Shown piece after piece: positions 53,590 to 63,500 of a stretch of 64,000 nt of DNA (position 1 is the stretch's first letter; every line of letters starts with the position of its first letter). The position numbers and the translations under genes are program-made. This DNA comes from Marinibacterium sp. (GTDB lineage Bacteria > Pseudomonadota > Alphaproteobacteria > Rhodobacterales > Rhodobacteraceae), in contig JAEPNQ010000007.1 of the NCBI GenBank assembly GCA_017643305.1, positions 1 to 64,000 of the forward strand, written 5' to 3'. The notes beneath the pieces were generated by a model. That model saw nothing but the letters and a program-made list of their open reading frames with translations, was not told where the DNA came from and ran no database searches.

Positions 53590-54894
53590 GTGGAGGCCCG
53601 GTCCATTATAGCCGACCTGCGCCAGGGCAAGAACCTGTCACCCGACCAGCTGTGCTGGTTTGCCGAAGGACTGGCCGACATGCGCGTCAGCGATGCGCAG
53701 GCTGGGGCGTTTGCAATGGCCGTGTGCCTGCGCGGTCTGGGCCCCGAAGGCCGCGCCGCGCTGACACTGGCGATGCGGGACACAGGATCGGTTCTGGAAT
53801 GGGACCTGGACGGGCCAGTGGTGGACAAACACTCCACCGGCGGCGTGGGCGATTGCCTGTCTTTGGTTTTGGGCCCTGCGCTGGCTGCTTGTGGCGTCTT
53901 CGTGCCCATGATTTCCGGGCGGGGTCTGGGTCATACTGGCGGCACGTTGGACAAGCTGGAGGCGATACCTGGCGTCTCTACCTCTGCCGCTGAGGGTCGG
54001 TTGCACCACATCACCCAGACCGCCGGCTGCGCCATTGTGGGTGCCAGCGCCGATATCGCGCCAGCAGACCGCCGACTCTATGCCATTCGCGATGTAACGG
54101 CCACGGTGGAAAGCCTCGACCTGATCACGGCATCGATCTTATCTAAGAAACTGGCCGCTGCACCACAGGCACTGGTGCTGGACGTTAAGGTCGGATCCGG
54201 TGCGTTCATGAAAACCCCAGACGACGCCCGCGCGCTGGCCGCGGCACTGACCGAAACGGCCAATGCCGCGGGGTGCAAGACCACAGCTATCATCACAGAT
54301 ATGAACCAGCCACTGGCCCCATCGTTGGGCAACGCGCTGGAAGTGGCCGAAACCATGCGCGTGCTGACCGGGACCACCAGCGGCCCACTAATGGAGCTTG
54401 CGGCGGCCTTGGGCGGCGTGGTTTTGGCTGATGCCGGTGCAGCAAGCGACGTTCAGGACGGTGCCAACCGGGTCTTTGCCGCCATCCGCGACGGCCACGC
54501 CGCCGAGCGTTTTGGCAAGATGATCGCCGCGCAGGGTGGCCCGTTGGGATTTGTCGATGATTGGCCGCGGTTTCTGCCCGAAGCAAATGTCATACGCGAA
54601 GTGCGCGCGCCGCAGGACGGTTACATCACCGGAATGGACGGCGAGGCGTTGGGGCTGACGATCGTAAGGCTGGGCGGCGGACGGCAGGTGGAGTCAGATA
54701 TTGTTGATCCATCAGTTGGGTTGTCCGGCATGGTCCGGCTGGGCGAACAGGTTACCGAAGGGCAGCCACTTGCGGTGGTGCATGCCGTGCGCGAGGATGC
54801 AGCACGCGCGGCAGCAAAGGCAGTGCAGGCTGCGATTACAATCGCACCAGATCCCGCGGACGTCCCCACGCTGTTGCATGAACGGATCGGGTAA
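53590..54894 (+). CDS. deoA: Thymidine phosphorylase
   Basis: A 434-residue enzyme splitting (deoxy)thymidine/uridine with phosphate. VDKHSTGGVGDCLSLVLGP is the phosphate/nucleoside signature, followed by MISGRGLGHTGGTLDKLEAI. KVGSGAFMKTPDDARALA and the C-terminal PYNP domain are present. Starts with GTG at 53590, three nt after cdd. Stop shares one base with deoB (TAATG). Confidence 0.95.
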   Translation: MEARSIIADLRQGKNLSPDQLCWFAEGLADMRVSDAQAGAFAMAVCLRGLGPEGRAALTLAMRDTGSVLEWDLDGPVVDKHSTGGVGDCLSLVLGPALAACGVFVPMISGRGLGHTGGTLDKLEAIPGVSTSAAEGRLHHITQTAGCAIVGASADIAPADRRLYAIRDVTATVESLDLITASILSKKLAAAPQALVLDVKVGSGAFMKTPDDARALAAALTETANAAGCKTTAIITDMNQPLAPSLGNALEVAETMRVLTGTTSGPLMELAAALGGVVLADAGAASDVQDGANRVFAAIRDGHAAERFGKMIAAQGGPLGFVDDWPRFLPEANVIREVRAPQDGYITGMDGEALGLTIVRLGGGRQVESDIVDPSVGLSGMVRLGEQVTEGQPLAVVHAVREDAARAAAKAVQAAITIAPDPADVPTLLHERIG

Positions 54895-56096
54895 TGCCCC
54901 GCGCGTTTCTCGTAGTCATGGACTCTGTGGGCATTGGCGGTGCGCCAGATGCCAACCTGTTTTTCAATTGCAACCTACCGGATACCGGGTCAAACACGAT
55001 CTTGCACATCGCGCGCTGGTGCGCCGACCACCGCGCTTCGGGGCCACTGAGCCTGCCTAACCTGAACCGGCTGGGACTGGGCGCGGCGGTGCAAGCCGCT
55101 TGCGGTGAGGATGCACCAGGCCTGCCTGCGCAATCGGGCACCATGTGGGCTGCGGCCAGCGAAATCTCCCCAGGCAAGGATACCCCCAGCGGGCACTGGG
55201 AACTGGCGGGACTGCCCGTTCCGTGGGACTGGAACTATTTCCCCAACATCACCCCAGCCTTCCCTCCCGATCTGACCCGGACCGTGATGGAAGCCGCGGG
55301 CACCGCTGGCATTCTTGGCAATTGTCACGCTTCGGGCACCTCGATTGTTGCAGAACTGGGGGAGGAGCATATCCGCACCGGATGGCCCATCTGCTACACC
55401 TCTGCCGACAGCGTATTCCAGATCGCCGCGCATGAGCAGTATTTCGGCCTGAATAAATTGCTGCAACTGTGTCAGGACATCGCCCCGCACCTGCACGCCA
55501 TCAAGGTTGGCCGCGTCATCGCCCGGCCTTTTGTGGGCTCCGCCAAGGACGGGTTCCAACGCACCACGAACCGTCGTGACTATGCCATTCGGCCACCGGA
55601 GCCAGTGCTGACCAACTGGGTGCAGGATGCAGGCCACCCGGTGCATGCGGTGGGCAAGATTGGCGATATCTTTTCGATGGAAGGGATTGATGACGTCTGC
55701 AAAGGCGACGATCGCACGCTTATGACCCATCTGGCCAGACTGGTCCGTGAGGCCGAAAATCATAGCCTGACCTTTGCCAATTTCGTGGAGTTTGACAGCC
55801 TATATGGCCACCGCCGCGATCCGGCAGGTTATGCCGCCCATCTCGAATGGTTTGACAACGCGCTGGGACAAAACATCCTGCCACAGTTGCGGGATGGGGA
55901 TTGCCTGATCCTTACCGCAGACCATGGCAATGACCCGACATGGGTAGGGACGGATCATACGCGGGAACGGGTGCCAGTCTTGATTGCCGGAAAGGCTCCG
56001 CAGGACATGGGTTTGGTTTCGTTTGCCGATGTAGCGGCCAGCATCGCCGATCATCTGGGCGTACCATCGCGGGGGCCGGGGCGCTCTTTTTTCTAG
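54894..56096 (+). CDS. deoB: Phosphopentomutase
   Basis: A 400-residue metal enzyme of the alkaline-phosphatase superfamily converting (deoxy)ribose 1-phosphate to the 5-phosphate. PRAFLVVMDSVGIGGAPDA gives the first metal Asp, GKDTPSGHWELAG the catalytic Thr, and LILTADHGNDPTWVGTDHTR the second metal set. Completes the route from pyrimidine nucleosides to pentose 5-phosphate started by cdd and deoA. Confidence 0.95.
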   Translation: MPRAFLVVMDSVGIGGAPDANLFFNCNLPDTGSNTILHIARWCADHRASGPLSLPNLNRLGLGAAVQAACGEDAPGLPAQSGTMWAAASEISPGKDTPSGHWELAGLPVPWDWNYFPNITPAFPPDLTRTVMEAAGTAGILGNCHASGTSIVAELGEEHIRTGWPICYTSADSVFQIAAHEQYFGLNKLLQLCQDIAPHLHAIKVGRVIARPFVGSAKDGFQRTTNRRDYAIRPPEPVLTNWVQDAGHPVHAVGKIGDIFSMEGIDDVCKGDDRTLMTHLARLVREAENHSLTFANFVEFDSLYGHRRDPAGYAAHLEWFDNALGQNILPQLRDGDCLILTADHGNDPTWVGTDHTRERVPVLIAGKAPQDMGLVSFADVAASIADHLGVPSRGPGRSFF

Positions 56097-56450
56097 CACC
56101 GCGTGCGGCGTAGCCGGGTCGAGGCGGCTGCGGCGGAACCGATTTCACAAAAAAATCAGGCTGAAAACTTTGGCAAGTTCCGTTGCCGGGATGCCCATTG
56201 GCAAGAGGATCATTTCAATTGGGTCTCGTTGCACCTGGACTGGAGCCTTAGCGAAAGAATTGTCACCGCGCGTCACGGGCGATGTTCTAGCGTATTTCCA
56301 GATAAGCGACCCCGTACCATCGCTGCGCATTTCTGGTCCGGGTCGCTCAGGTTTCGGAATGTGCGCAACAAGGGGCCAGAACAGCAAAACCCCCGAACCG
56401 CGGCGAGCGCGGTCCGGAAGTGCCTTTGAGTATATGACCCAGGAAGATGA
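56097..56450. other. Convergent intergenic region, deoB / valS
   Basis: About 350 bases without a convincing gene. A minus-strand frame at 56145-56387 has no ribosome site and a composition I do not trust. The region contains the valS terminator at 56393-56417. Confidence 0.5.
56393..56417 (-). terminator. Probable Rho-independent terminator of valS
   Basis: CCGAACCGCG (56393-56402) and CGCGGTCCGG (56408-56417) form a 10-base-pair stem with one imperfect pair and a 5-base loop. Read on the minus strand it is followed by GGGTTTTGCTG. It lies 34 nt past the valS stop. Confidence 0.65.
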
Positions 56451-59400
56451 TCAGGCGAGCTCGGCCAGACGCGCGACGGCCTCTTTGATACGAGCCTCTT
56501 CCTCTTCACGGGCGGCGAGGTTGGAGCGGGTTTCTTCCACCACCTCTTCAGGCGCGCTCTCGACAAATTTCGGGTTCTTCAGACGCCCGCGCAGACCACC
56601 CAGTTCCTTGGCCAGTTTTTGCAGAGTCTTTTCCAGCCGCGCCTTTTCTTCAGAGATGTCGATGATGTCAGCCAGCGGCAAACCAAAGCTCGCCCCTTCT
56701 GCGGCGATGTTGATGGTACCTTTGGGCATCTCGTTCACCGAGCTGAGCCCCTCGATCCGCGCAAGTCGTTTGATCAGGGTTTCGTTGCGGTCCCAGGCGC
56801 CCTGCCCGGCCGCGTCGATCCCAGTGGTGACCATCGGCACATAGGCCCCGGCTGGCACATGCATCTGGGCCCGGGCGGACCTTACGCTTTCGATCAGGGT
56901 GATGACCCAGTTCATTTCGTGGTCTGCAGCCGGATCGATCAGATCCGCGCCATATTCCGGCCACATGCCATGGACCAGCATGCTGTCCCGCTCGCCGGAC
57001 AGGCCCCACAGCTCTTCGGTGATAAACGGCATGATCGGGTGCAGCAGGATAAGGCATTGGTCCAGCACCCATTTCATGGTTTCGCGGGTTTCCTGCGCCA
57101 CGGCGGCATCTTCGCCCTGCAACAGCGGCTTGGAAAACTCCACATACCAGTCACAGACCTTGCCCCAGACAAAGGCGTAAAGCCCGTTGGCTGCATCGTT
57201 GAAGCGGTAATCGGTCAGCGCTGCGTCGACGGTTTCACGGACCCGGGCGGTTTCGCCAATGATCCATTTGTTCAGCGTCTGCTGCGGCTGCGGGATGCCT
57301 TGCGGTGTAACCTCGAACACCCCGTTCATTTCGGCAAAGCGCATCGCGTTCCACAGCTTGGTGGTGAAGTTTCGGTAGCCTGTGATCCGGTCTTTCGACA
57401 GTTTCAGAACGCCGCCAATCGCCGCCATGGACGCGTTGGTAAAGCGCAGCGCGTCGGCGCCGAATTCATCAACGATCTCTAGCGGGTCGATGACGTTGCC
57501 GGTGGTCTTGGACATCTTCTTGCCCTTCTCGTCGCGGACGAGCTGATGCAGGTAGACGGTGTGGAACGGGATTTCTCCGACCACGGCCAGCTGCTGCATC
57601 ATCATGCGTGCGACCCAGAAGAACAGGATGTCAAAACCGGTGATCAGGACATCAGTGGGGAAGTAGCGCTCCAACTCCTCGGTCTGCTCGGGCCAGCCCA
57701 GCGTGCCGATGGGCCAGAGGCCGGAGGAGAACCAGGTATCCAGGACGTCCGGGTCGCGGGCAAGAGTGATTGTTTTTAGCCCGGACGGATGGGTAAACGA
57801 AACGCGCGTTTTAATGCTGTCTGCGGCCTCTGCTACAATATTCCAATCATCACCATAATGCGCCTTTGCTTTCTCAATGGCTTCAGCTTCGCTTGCAGCA
57901 CAAAAGAATTCGAAGTTGCCTTGAATTGTGTTGTCTGGATCATCGGTTGGCAGGTCCTTAGGCCCATACCAAACCGGAATCTGGTGTCCCCACCACAGCT
58001 GGCGCGAGATGCACCAGGGTTCGATATTCTCGAGCCAGTGGTAATAGGTCTTCTCACCGCTTTCGGGGATGATCTTGACAGTGCCGTCCTTGACCGCATC
58101 CAAAGCCGGGCCGACGACTTTTTCGGCGTCCACGAACCACTGGTCGGTGAACATCGGTTCGATCACGACTTTGGAGCGGTCGCCAAAGGGCTGCATGATC
58201 GGCTTGGCTTCGACCAGCGGGACCATGGCGGCGGGATCGTCATCTTCACCCAGTTTAGTGCCCAGACGCGGATCATCTGCGCGGGTCATCACGGCCAGCC
58301 CGTCTGCAGTGATCTCTTCGACAACCTTCGCCCGCGCTTCGAACCGGTCGAGGCCGCGCAGGTGATCGGGGATCAGGTTGATCGCGTCGATCTCATTCTC
58401 GGTGAAATCCTTGCCGCGTGCGTATTCCTGTGCCTTGTCCGCTTCTTCGGCATAGGGCGCGCCATCCGCGCGCATCGCGCCTTTGGTGTCCATCAGGCGG
58501 TACATCGGGATGCCGCCACGCTTGGCCACCATGTTGTCGTTGAAGTCATGCGCGCCGGTGATCTTCACCGCACCCGAACCGAAATCAGGATCGGGGTAGT
58601 CATCTGTGATGATCGGGATCTGGCGGCGGTGATCTTTCGGACCCACGGGGATCTCACAAAGCTGACCGACAATGGGCGCATAGCGTTCGTCCGAGGGGTG
58701 GACTGCCACGGCACCGTCACCCAGCATGGTCTCGGGCCGGGTTGTGGCGATTGAGATATAATCGCGCTTTTCCTCGAGGGTGATATTGCCGTCCTCGTCC
58801 TTTTCCACATAGGTGTAGGTTGCGCCATCTGCCAGCGGGTATTTGAAGTGCCACATGTGCCCTGGGGTCTCGATGTTTTCGACCTCAAGATCCGAGATGG
58901 CGGTTTCGAAATGCGGGTCCCAGTTGACCAGACGCTTCCCGCGATAGATCAGGCCTTTGTTGTACATCTCAACGAAGACCTTGATGACAGCGTCGTGAAA
59001 GTTGGGCGAGTTTTCGTGGCCCGTACGTGGGTCGCCCGGCGCGCCGGCCATGGTAAAAGCGTTGCGATCCCAGTCGCAGCTGCTGCCCAGACGCTTCAGC
59101 TGATCGACAATAGTGCCACCGTATTCGCCCTTCCACTCCCAGACTTTTTCCAGAAACTTCTCGCGGCCCAGCTCACGCCGACCGGGCTGATTGTCGGCAG
59201 CCAGCATCTTTTCCACCTGCATCTGGGTGGCGATGCCGGCATGGTCCTGCCCCGGTTGCCACAACGTGTGGAACCCGCGCATCCGGTGCCAACGTACCAG
59301 GATGTCTTGCAGTGTGTTGTTGAATGCATGGCCTACATGCAACGCGCCTGTCACGTTGGGCGGCGGGATCATTATGCAGAAGCTGCCATCCTCGGCATTT

Positions 59401-59498
59401 TCCACCTGCTTACCCGCCTTGAATGCGCCAGCGTTTTCCCAGGCTTTGTAAATACGGCCTTCGGCCTCGGCTGCGTTGAACGTCTTTTCCATCGCCAT
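56451..59498 (-). CDS. valS: Valyl-tRNA synthetase
   Basis: A 1015-residue class I synthetase. [20 protein letters not shown] starts at ATG 59498; 59492 is an alternative. The HIGH motif is [20 protein letters not shown], the zinc-less KMSKS motif is [20 protein letters not shown], and the C-terminal coiled coil is [20 protein letters not shown]. Residues around [20 protein letters not shown] to [20 protein letters not shown] form an insertion before [13 protein letters not shown]. That insertion is encoded by visibly less GC-rich DNA (about 57780-57950), suggesting recombination within the gene. Confidence 0.96.
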   Translation of the reverse strand: MAMEKTFNAAEAEGRIYKAWENAGAFKAGKQVENAEDGSFCIMIPPPNVTGALHVGHAFNNTLQDILVRWHRMRGFHTLWQPGQDHAGIATQMQVEKMLAADNQPGRRELGREKFLEKVWEWKGEYGGTIVDQLKRLGSSCDWDRNAFTMAGAPGDPRTGHENSPNFHDAVIKVFVEMYNKGLIYRGKRLVNWDPHFETAISDLEVENIETPGHMWHFKYPLADGATYTYVEKDEDGNITLEEKRDYISIATTRPETMLGDGAVAVHPSDERYAPIVGQLCEIPVGPKDHRRQIPIITDDYPDPDFGSGAVKITGAHDFNDNMVAKRGGIPMYRLMDTKGAMRADGAPYAEEADKAQEYARGKDFTENEIDAINLIPDHLRGLDRFEARAKVVEEITADGLAVMTRADDPRLGTKLGEDDDPAAMVPLVEAKPIMQPFGDRSKVVIEPMFTDQWFVDAEKVVGPALDAVKDGTVKIIPESGEKTYYHWLENIEPWCISRQLWWGHQIPVWYGPKDLPTDDPDNTIQGNFEFFCAASEAEAIEKAKAHYGDDWNIVAEAADSIKTRVSFTHPSGLKTITLARDPDVLDTWFSSGLWPIGTLGWPEQTEELERYFPTDVLITGFDILFFWVARMMMQQLAVVGEIPFHTVYLHQLVRDEKGKKMSKTTGNVIDPLEIVDEFGADALRFTNASMAAIGGVLKLSKDRITGYRNFTTKLWNAMRFAEMNGVFEVTPQGIPQPQQTLNKWIIGETARVRETVDAALTDYRFNDAANGLYAFVWGKVCDWYVEFSKPLLQGEDAAVAQETRETMKWVLDQCLILLHPIMPFITEELWGLSGERDSMLVHGMWPEYGADLIDPAADHEMNWVITLIESVRSARAQMHVPAGAYVPMVTTGIDAAGQGAWDRNETLIKRLARIEGLSSVNEMPKGTINIAAEGASFGLPLADIIDISEEKARLEKTLQKLAKELGGLRGRLKNPKFVESAPEEVVEETRSNLAAREEEEARIKEAVARLAELA

Positions 59499-59619
59499 TT
59501 CGATGTTCCCCAATCTGGATGCGGCACCCTTTACAGAACCAGGCAGGCAAGGGAAAGGCCAAGGCGACCCCGCATGTACCACCTCTTGCCATAGGTGCGG
59601 AACCAACGGAAAAGGGCGG

Positions 59620-60354
59620 ATGGCGATGGATTCAAGAATTCAACCCACGGGCGTTTTTAGGCTGTTCCTTCGCATGGGCGGATGGGGGCTGATCATCACG
59701 GCCATCGTGCTTCTGGTGCTGTATTTTGGAGCGCAGTCAAAATTGAATTTGGCAAAGCGGTTTGAGGCCAACGGCGTTGCGGTGACCGCGACCATCATGC
59801 GTAAATACACTAAGACCGACCAAAGTGGAGACAAGAACAAAACCACCTATTGGGTGTCGTTTCGCTATTCCGTGCCGGGCGGGCAGGCACTGACCACGGA
59901 CCGGAAGGTAGCTCGGCAGATTTATTTCAAGACTGAACCCGGTGCGAGTTTTGCGTTGGAGTACCTGTCAGACGACCCCAAGAAATTGCAGGTTACACCG
60001 GACGAACACATGCAAACGTCGGAAGCCTTGCAATTGGCTTTCATCTTTGTAGGGACCGTATGGCTGTATCTGCTGTGGTGGATTGGGCGCAAGGCGGTCG
60101 CCGGGGAACTGGCCCGGCGACATGGCGCCCGGTACGAAGCCCAAAGCCTTGGACTGGCAAAAAGCAAAGTCAGCTTGAACCGGGAAACGCTCTACCAGCT
60201 GGTCTGGCGCACGCCAGAAGATGAAGAGGCCAGAAGCGTGCCACGCAAACGCACCAAGTTTAGCGGTGTGGAGGATGCTGGAACCCCCATAACTATCTAT
60301 CGCGGCCGGGGCCGGGATTGGTGGGCAGGCGATGTGGGCAACCGATTTGACTGA
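59620..60354 (+). CDS. DUF3592-type membrane protein
   Basis: A 244-residue protein with two membrane helices ([20 protein letters not shown] and [20 protein letters not shown]). Between them an extracytoplasmic beta domain of the DUF3592 pattern: [57 protein letters not shown]. The C-terminal ~85 residues are basic and probably cytoplasmic. ATG at 59620 follows GGAAAAGGGCGG. Divergent from valS. Function unknown. Confidence 0.78.
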   Translation: MAMDSRIQPTGVFRLFLRMGGWGLIITAIVLLVLYFGAQSKLNLAKRFEANGVAVTATIMRKYTKTDQSGDKNKTTYWVSFRYSVPGGQALTTDRKVARQIYFKTEPGASFALEYLSDDPKKLQVTPDEHMQTSEALQLAFIFVGTVWLYLLWWIGRKAVAGELARRHGARYEAQSLGLAKSKVSLNRETLYQLVWRTPEDEEARSVPRKRTKFSGVEDAGTPITIYRGRGRDWWAGDVGNRFD

Positions 60355-60474
60355 ACCGGCAGTCGGTCACGCAGATAACAGTTCGAACCGTTCTTTGAAA
60401 CACGCCTCCATCCGGTCATTGGCAGACTGGTGGAAATCTGCTTCGTGAACTAAAACGTTTAGTTCCCCGCGTGA

Positions 60475-61101
60475 TCAGCCATGGCGCCCTGCCGCAACGG
60501 CGGCGTTGGTCAACGGTTCCCGTTCCCCCGGACGGATCACGACGGGGTCATAGGCCGGGCGGGCGAACACCTCCCGCACCATAGGCGCGAAAAACTCCAG
60601 CGGCAGATCATTGTAATCCGGATCGAAAGACGCCTGATCCCAGCGTTCGCAGAACACCACGTTGTCGTCGAAATAGGGATGCCCCTGATGCCGGTCTCGC
60701 TTGTTCTGATCAAAGCCTTCCAGATGTTGGCCGTAATAGATCATCTGGAAATCGCCATGCGTCTGCACGACCCAGGTGCATTGTTCGCGCACAAAGGGTT
60801 TGAGAATCGTGGCCGCATATTCGTCGTGATTGTATGGCGCGTATATGTCGCCGATATCGTGCAGCAGGACCGACACGACCCAATCAATATCCGCCCCGTC
60901 CCGCCAGGCGCGCGTGGCCGACTGCACCGAATGGCCCAGCCGCGTCACCTGGTAACCCGACAGGCTTTCATCCAGTTCCACCAGCGCGGTCAGCAAACGG
61001 TCCGCGGTGCCCGTGCTGTATTCAATCTCATGGGCCGTCAGGAATTCATACTCTTCCTTCGTCCCATCCTTCATCTGGGTGAATGCCACGCGGTCCATCA
61101 T
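60475..61101 (-). CDS. HD-domain protein resembling diiron oxygenases (PhnZ/TmpB type)
   Basis: A 208-residue HD-domain protein. The first helix YQVTRLGHSVQSATRAWRDG gives the first His and the following segment VVSVLLHDIGDIYAPYNHDE the HD pair and a further His. VVQTHGDFQMIYYGQHLEGF and VFCERWDQASFDPDYNDLPL give a later His and the terminal Asp. The pattern (Tyr/Gln before H, HD with Gly-Asp, HG-F, WDQxSFDPxY) resembles HD-type mixed-valent diiron oxygenases (PhnZ, TmpB, inositol oxygenase) rather than phosphohydrolases. ATG overlaps the stop of the dioxygenase gene. PhnY/PhnZ and TmpA/TmpB pair the same two enzyme types to break C-P bonds. The substrate here is unknown. Confidence 0.72.
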   Translation of the reverse strand: MMDRVAFTQMKDGTKEEYEFLTAHEIEYSTGTADRLLTALVELDESLSGYQVTRLGHSVQSATRAWRDGADIDWVVSVLLHDIGDIYAPYNHDEYAATILKPFVREQCTWVVQTHGDFQMIYYGQHLEGFDQNKRDRHQGHPYFDDNVVFCERWDQASFDPDYNDLPLEFFAPMVREVFARPAYDPVVIRPGEREPLTNAAVAAGRHG

Positions 61102-61988
61102 TTCACCTCGTATATTCCCGCTGCAGAGCCGCCCTTGGCCCCTTTCATCATGATCTGGGCCTGAGACTGCCGGATTTCATCGTAAACGGCCAGAGAAGAT
61201 GGCTCAAAATATCCCTGCGGTGCGGCGATCTGGATGAAATTGCCCAACCGGTCTGCGCCGCGTGCGATCATCGCATAGTCACGGTCCCCCACCTGCTGCA
61301 GGACATCTGGACGGCAGAACCGGATCACGCAGCCGATGCGCCGGTCGTCGCTGACGTTCGGGCCAGAGCCATGCACCGTCAGCCCGTGATGCAGAGACAT
61401 CTGCCCCGGCTGTAATTCGATGGCGACCTTGTCGTCTTCGGCCACGCCCACCTGTACCTCCTGCCCACGGCTCAGCAGGTTGTCTTCGGCATAGGTGTCC
61501 ACATGCGGGAGGATTTTGTTCTTGTGTGTGCCTGCGACGAAGTCCATGCAACCGCTGGCCCGCGTTGCGGGCGACAGGGCGATCCACGCGGTCACCAGCC
61601 CTTCGGTCGCGCCCAACCCCCAATAGGTCAGGTCCTGATGCATGGACACAATTTGTTTAGTCCCTGCCTCCTTGGTGAAAAACTCCCCCGAATAAATCAG
61701 GATGTCCGGCCCCAGCAGGCCTTCGACCACATCCAGCACGCGCGGATTGGTGGCCATCCGGTAGACCAGCGGCATGACCGTGTGCGCGTTGATGCGTTTG
61801 TAGGTGTTCAGGGGCAGCGGCAGGCCGGCATCCAGCCAGTCCTTTTCTGCCTGCTCCAGTTCTGCCCGTGCATCGGCGGCCTCTTCCTGTGTCATTACGT
61901 CGATAGGGAAGATGAACCCGTCTTCCCAATACTGCCCGATTTGCGCGGCCGACAAGTGACCTTCAGTCAGGTTTTGCGCGTCCAGCAT
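61098..61988 (-). CDS. Phytanoyl-CoA dioxygenase-family 2-oxoglutarate oxygenase
   Basis: A 296-residue Fe(II)/2-oxoglutarate dioxygenase. Metal motif HxD is in VSMHQDLTYWGLGATEGLVT, and the distal His is in QMSLHHGLTVHGSGPNVSDD with the 2-oxoglutarate Arg in DRRIGCVIRF. Probably hydroxylates a small molecule such as an aminophosphonate or amine-type substrate. It overlaps the HD-domain gene by 4 nt (ATGA), as expected for sequential steps, and is divergent from a LysR regulator. Confidence 0.85.
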   Translation of the reverse strand: MLDAQNLTEGHLSAAQIGQYWEDGFIFPIDVMTQEEAADARAELEQAEKDWLDAGLPLPLNTYKRINAHTVMPLVYRMATNPRVLDVVEGLLGPDILIYSGEFFTKEAGTKQIVSMHQDLTYWGLGATEGLVTAWIALSPATRASGCMDFVAGTHKNKILPHVDTYAEDNLLSRGQEVQVGVAEDDKVAIELQPGQMSLHHGLTVHGSGPNVSDDRRIGCVIRFCRPDVLQQVGDRDYAMIARGADRLGNFIQIAAPQGYFEPSSLAVYDEIRQSQAQIMMKGAKGGSAAGIYEVK

Positions 61989-62062
61989 GGCTCCTCCTCC
62001 ATTGGCTGTGGCGACGATACTCCAAACCGGGCCAAAGCCAGCACAGCATCCCTTGTGGCTAA

Positions 62063-62081
62063 GGCTAAGTTTTGCTTAGCC
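62063..62081. promoter_or_regulatory. Inverted repeat in the LysR / dioxygenase promoter
   Basis: GGCTAAG (62063-62069), a 5-base spacer TTTTG and CTTAGCC (62075-62081) form a perfect 7-base inverted repeat ending 6 nt before the LysR start. A further GGCTAA-like half lies just upstream (62057-62062). Position fits autoregulation by the LysR protein. Confidence 0.5.
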
Positions 62082-62087
62082 TGCACT

Positions 62088-62963
62088 ATGTCTGCTCGCA
62101 CCCCATCGCTCAACTGGCTCCGTGTTTTCGAAGCCGCCGCGCGCACCGAAAGCTTCGCCCGGGCGGCGGCGCAACTGAACATGTCTGCCGCTGCCGTCAG
62201 CCAACAGATCAAGGCGCTGGAGACGCAATTGGGCGCCCAGCTTTTTCGCAGGCACGCCCACAGCGTAGGGTTAACTGATGCGGGGCGGGCCTATTTTCCG
62301 GTTGTGCAGCAGGCGCTGCTGTCACTGGACACGGCCACCACCAGCCTGTTCGGGGAAAGCCGGGAACAACAATTGTTCGTCCATGCGGCGCTGGTGTTTG
62401 CCCATGGCATCCTGGCCCCGGCCCTGCCCGCGTTTCACGATATGCACCCCGGCATCAACCCGGTGCTGACCACCGCCAGCAACGCGTCAGAGCTAGGCTA
62501 CCATTTCTGGGACATGCAGATCATCTTTGGCGACCCGCCCACCGGCGGCGACGAAAACGACCCGCTGTTGGCGGAAACCGTGTACCCGGTCGCCACTCCG
62601 GACATCGTCGGTCAGATCATCCGCCCCGCCGACCTGCTGAACTGGCCGTTGATTGAGGTCACGTCTCACCGTGCCGGGTGGGCTTACACGCTGCGGGAAC
62701 TGCGCCTATCGCCTGCAGGCGCGCAGTTTCGGTTCACGGACAATTCGGTCATGGCCTGTGCCATGGCATCGGCGGGCGCGGGTATTGCTCTTGCGCGTGC
62801 ACCCGCAACCGATCTGGCCATGCGCAGCGCGGGGCTGCGCCCCTGCATCGACGGGTTTTCTATACCCGGTCAGTTACAATACCACCTCGTCTACCCATCG
62901 CTATCCAGCCTCCGCCCGGCGGCCAGAACATTTCGCAGTTGGCTGTTGGATTACCTCGGCTGA
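62088..62963 (+). CDS. LysR-family transcriptional regulator (GcvA-like)
   Basis: A 291-residue regulator. The N-terminal winged helix is LNWLRVFEAAARTESFARAA then AQLNMSAAAVSQQIKALETQ and LGAQLFRRHAHSVGLTDAG, typical of the GcvA/AmpR branch. The C-terminal type 2 periplasmic-binding-like sensor has DMQIIFGDPPTGGDENDPLL and ALARAPATDLAMRSAGL. ATG at 62088 was chosen; a longer upstream reading would run through the divergent gene. Probably controls the divergent dioxygenase/HD pair. Its 3' end overlaps the convergent Lrp gene by 13 nt. Confidence 0.88.
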   Translation: MSARTPSLNWLRVFEAAARTESFARAAAQLNMSAAAVSQQIKALETQLGAQLFRRHAHSVGLTDAGRAYFPVVQQALLSLDTATTSLFGESREQQLFVHAALVFAHGILAPALPAFHDMHPGINPVLTTASNASELGYHFWDMQIIFGDPPTGGDENDPLLAETVYPVATPDIVGQIIRPADLLNWPLIEVTSHRAGWAYTLRELRLSPAGAQFRFTDNSVMACAMASAGAGIALARAPATDLAMRSAGLRPCIDGFSIPGQLQYHLVYPSLSSLRPAARTFRSWLLDYLG

Positions 62964-63400
62964 CCCAACCGGTCGATCTTAGTGCTCAGGTGGATCAGGC
63001 TTTCGGAGGATCGCACGCCTTTGATCTCCCCGATTCGGTCCAGCGTGCGGTCCAATTCTTCGGTAGTTTTGGCAGACAGTTGCACCAGCAGGTCGAACCG
63101 CCCCGACGTGGTGTGTACCACCTCCACCGCCGACAAAGCCCGCAGGCGGTCAAGAACCTGCGGCCCATTGCGCGGTTCGAACGTCAGCAAGGCCGTGGCA
63201 CGCAACGGCGGACGCAGTGCCGCGCCGGGTTTGAGCGTGTAGCCTGCAATCACTCCGCCCCGCTCCAGCCGCTCCATCCGCGCCTGAACAGTGGTCCGCG
63301 CGAGGTTCAGCCGCCGCGCCAGATTGGCCACAGAATACCGCGCATTTTCGCGCAGCAGGGCCAGCATCTGGCGGTCCACTTCGTCAATCTGGAGTTTCAT
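62951..63400 (-). CDS. Lrp/AsnC-family transcriptional regulator
   Basis: A 149-residue regulator. The helix-turn-helix is DEVDRQMLALLRENARYSVA then NLARRLNLARTTVQARMERL. The RAM ligand-binding domain follows with VLDRLRALSAVEVVHTTSGR and FDLLVQLSAKTTEELDRTLD. Divergent from the PLP decarboxylase gene, with inverted repeats in the shared promoter, so it probably controls that gene and itself in response to an amino acid. Confidence 0.9.
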   Translation of the reverse strand: MKLQIDEVDRQMLALLRENARYSVANLARRLNLARTTVQARMERLERGGVIAGYTLKPGAALRPPLRATALLTFEPRNGPQVLDRLRALSAVEVVHTTSGRFDLLVQLSAKTTEELDRTLDRIGEIKGVRSSESLIHLSTKIDRLGQPR

Positions 63401-63430
63401 TTCGGCATTTTGCCGAAAAATTCCGGCAAA
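63401..63430. promoter_or_regulatory. Overlapping Lrp-type operators
   Basis: TTCGGCA (63401-63407) and TGCCGAA (63411-63417) form a perfect 7-base inverted repeat with spacer TTT. Overlapping it, TTTGCCG (63409-63415) and CGGCAAA (63424-63430) form a second with an 8-base spacer. Short T/A-rich dyads of this form are usual Lrp/AsnC sites. They start at the Lrp initiation codon and face the decarboxylase promoter. Confidence 0.6.
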
Positions 63431-63500
63431 TCAAAAGAAATCACACGTGAATATGCCACCCACACAGGCGATCTTGACCGCAAGCAAATACAGGTGTGCC

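Noticed and set aside
56145..56387. 80-codon minus-strand frame after deoB
   Set aside because: No ribosome site and no recognisable composition or homologue by eye.
61503..62087. Long upstream extension of the LysR reading frame
   Set aside because: It runs through the divergent dioxygenase gene. The LysR N-terminal helix-turn-helix begins just after ATG 62088.
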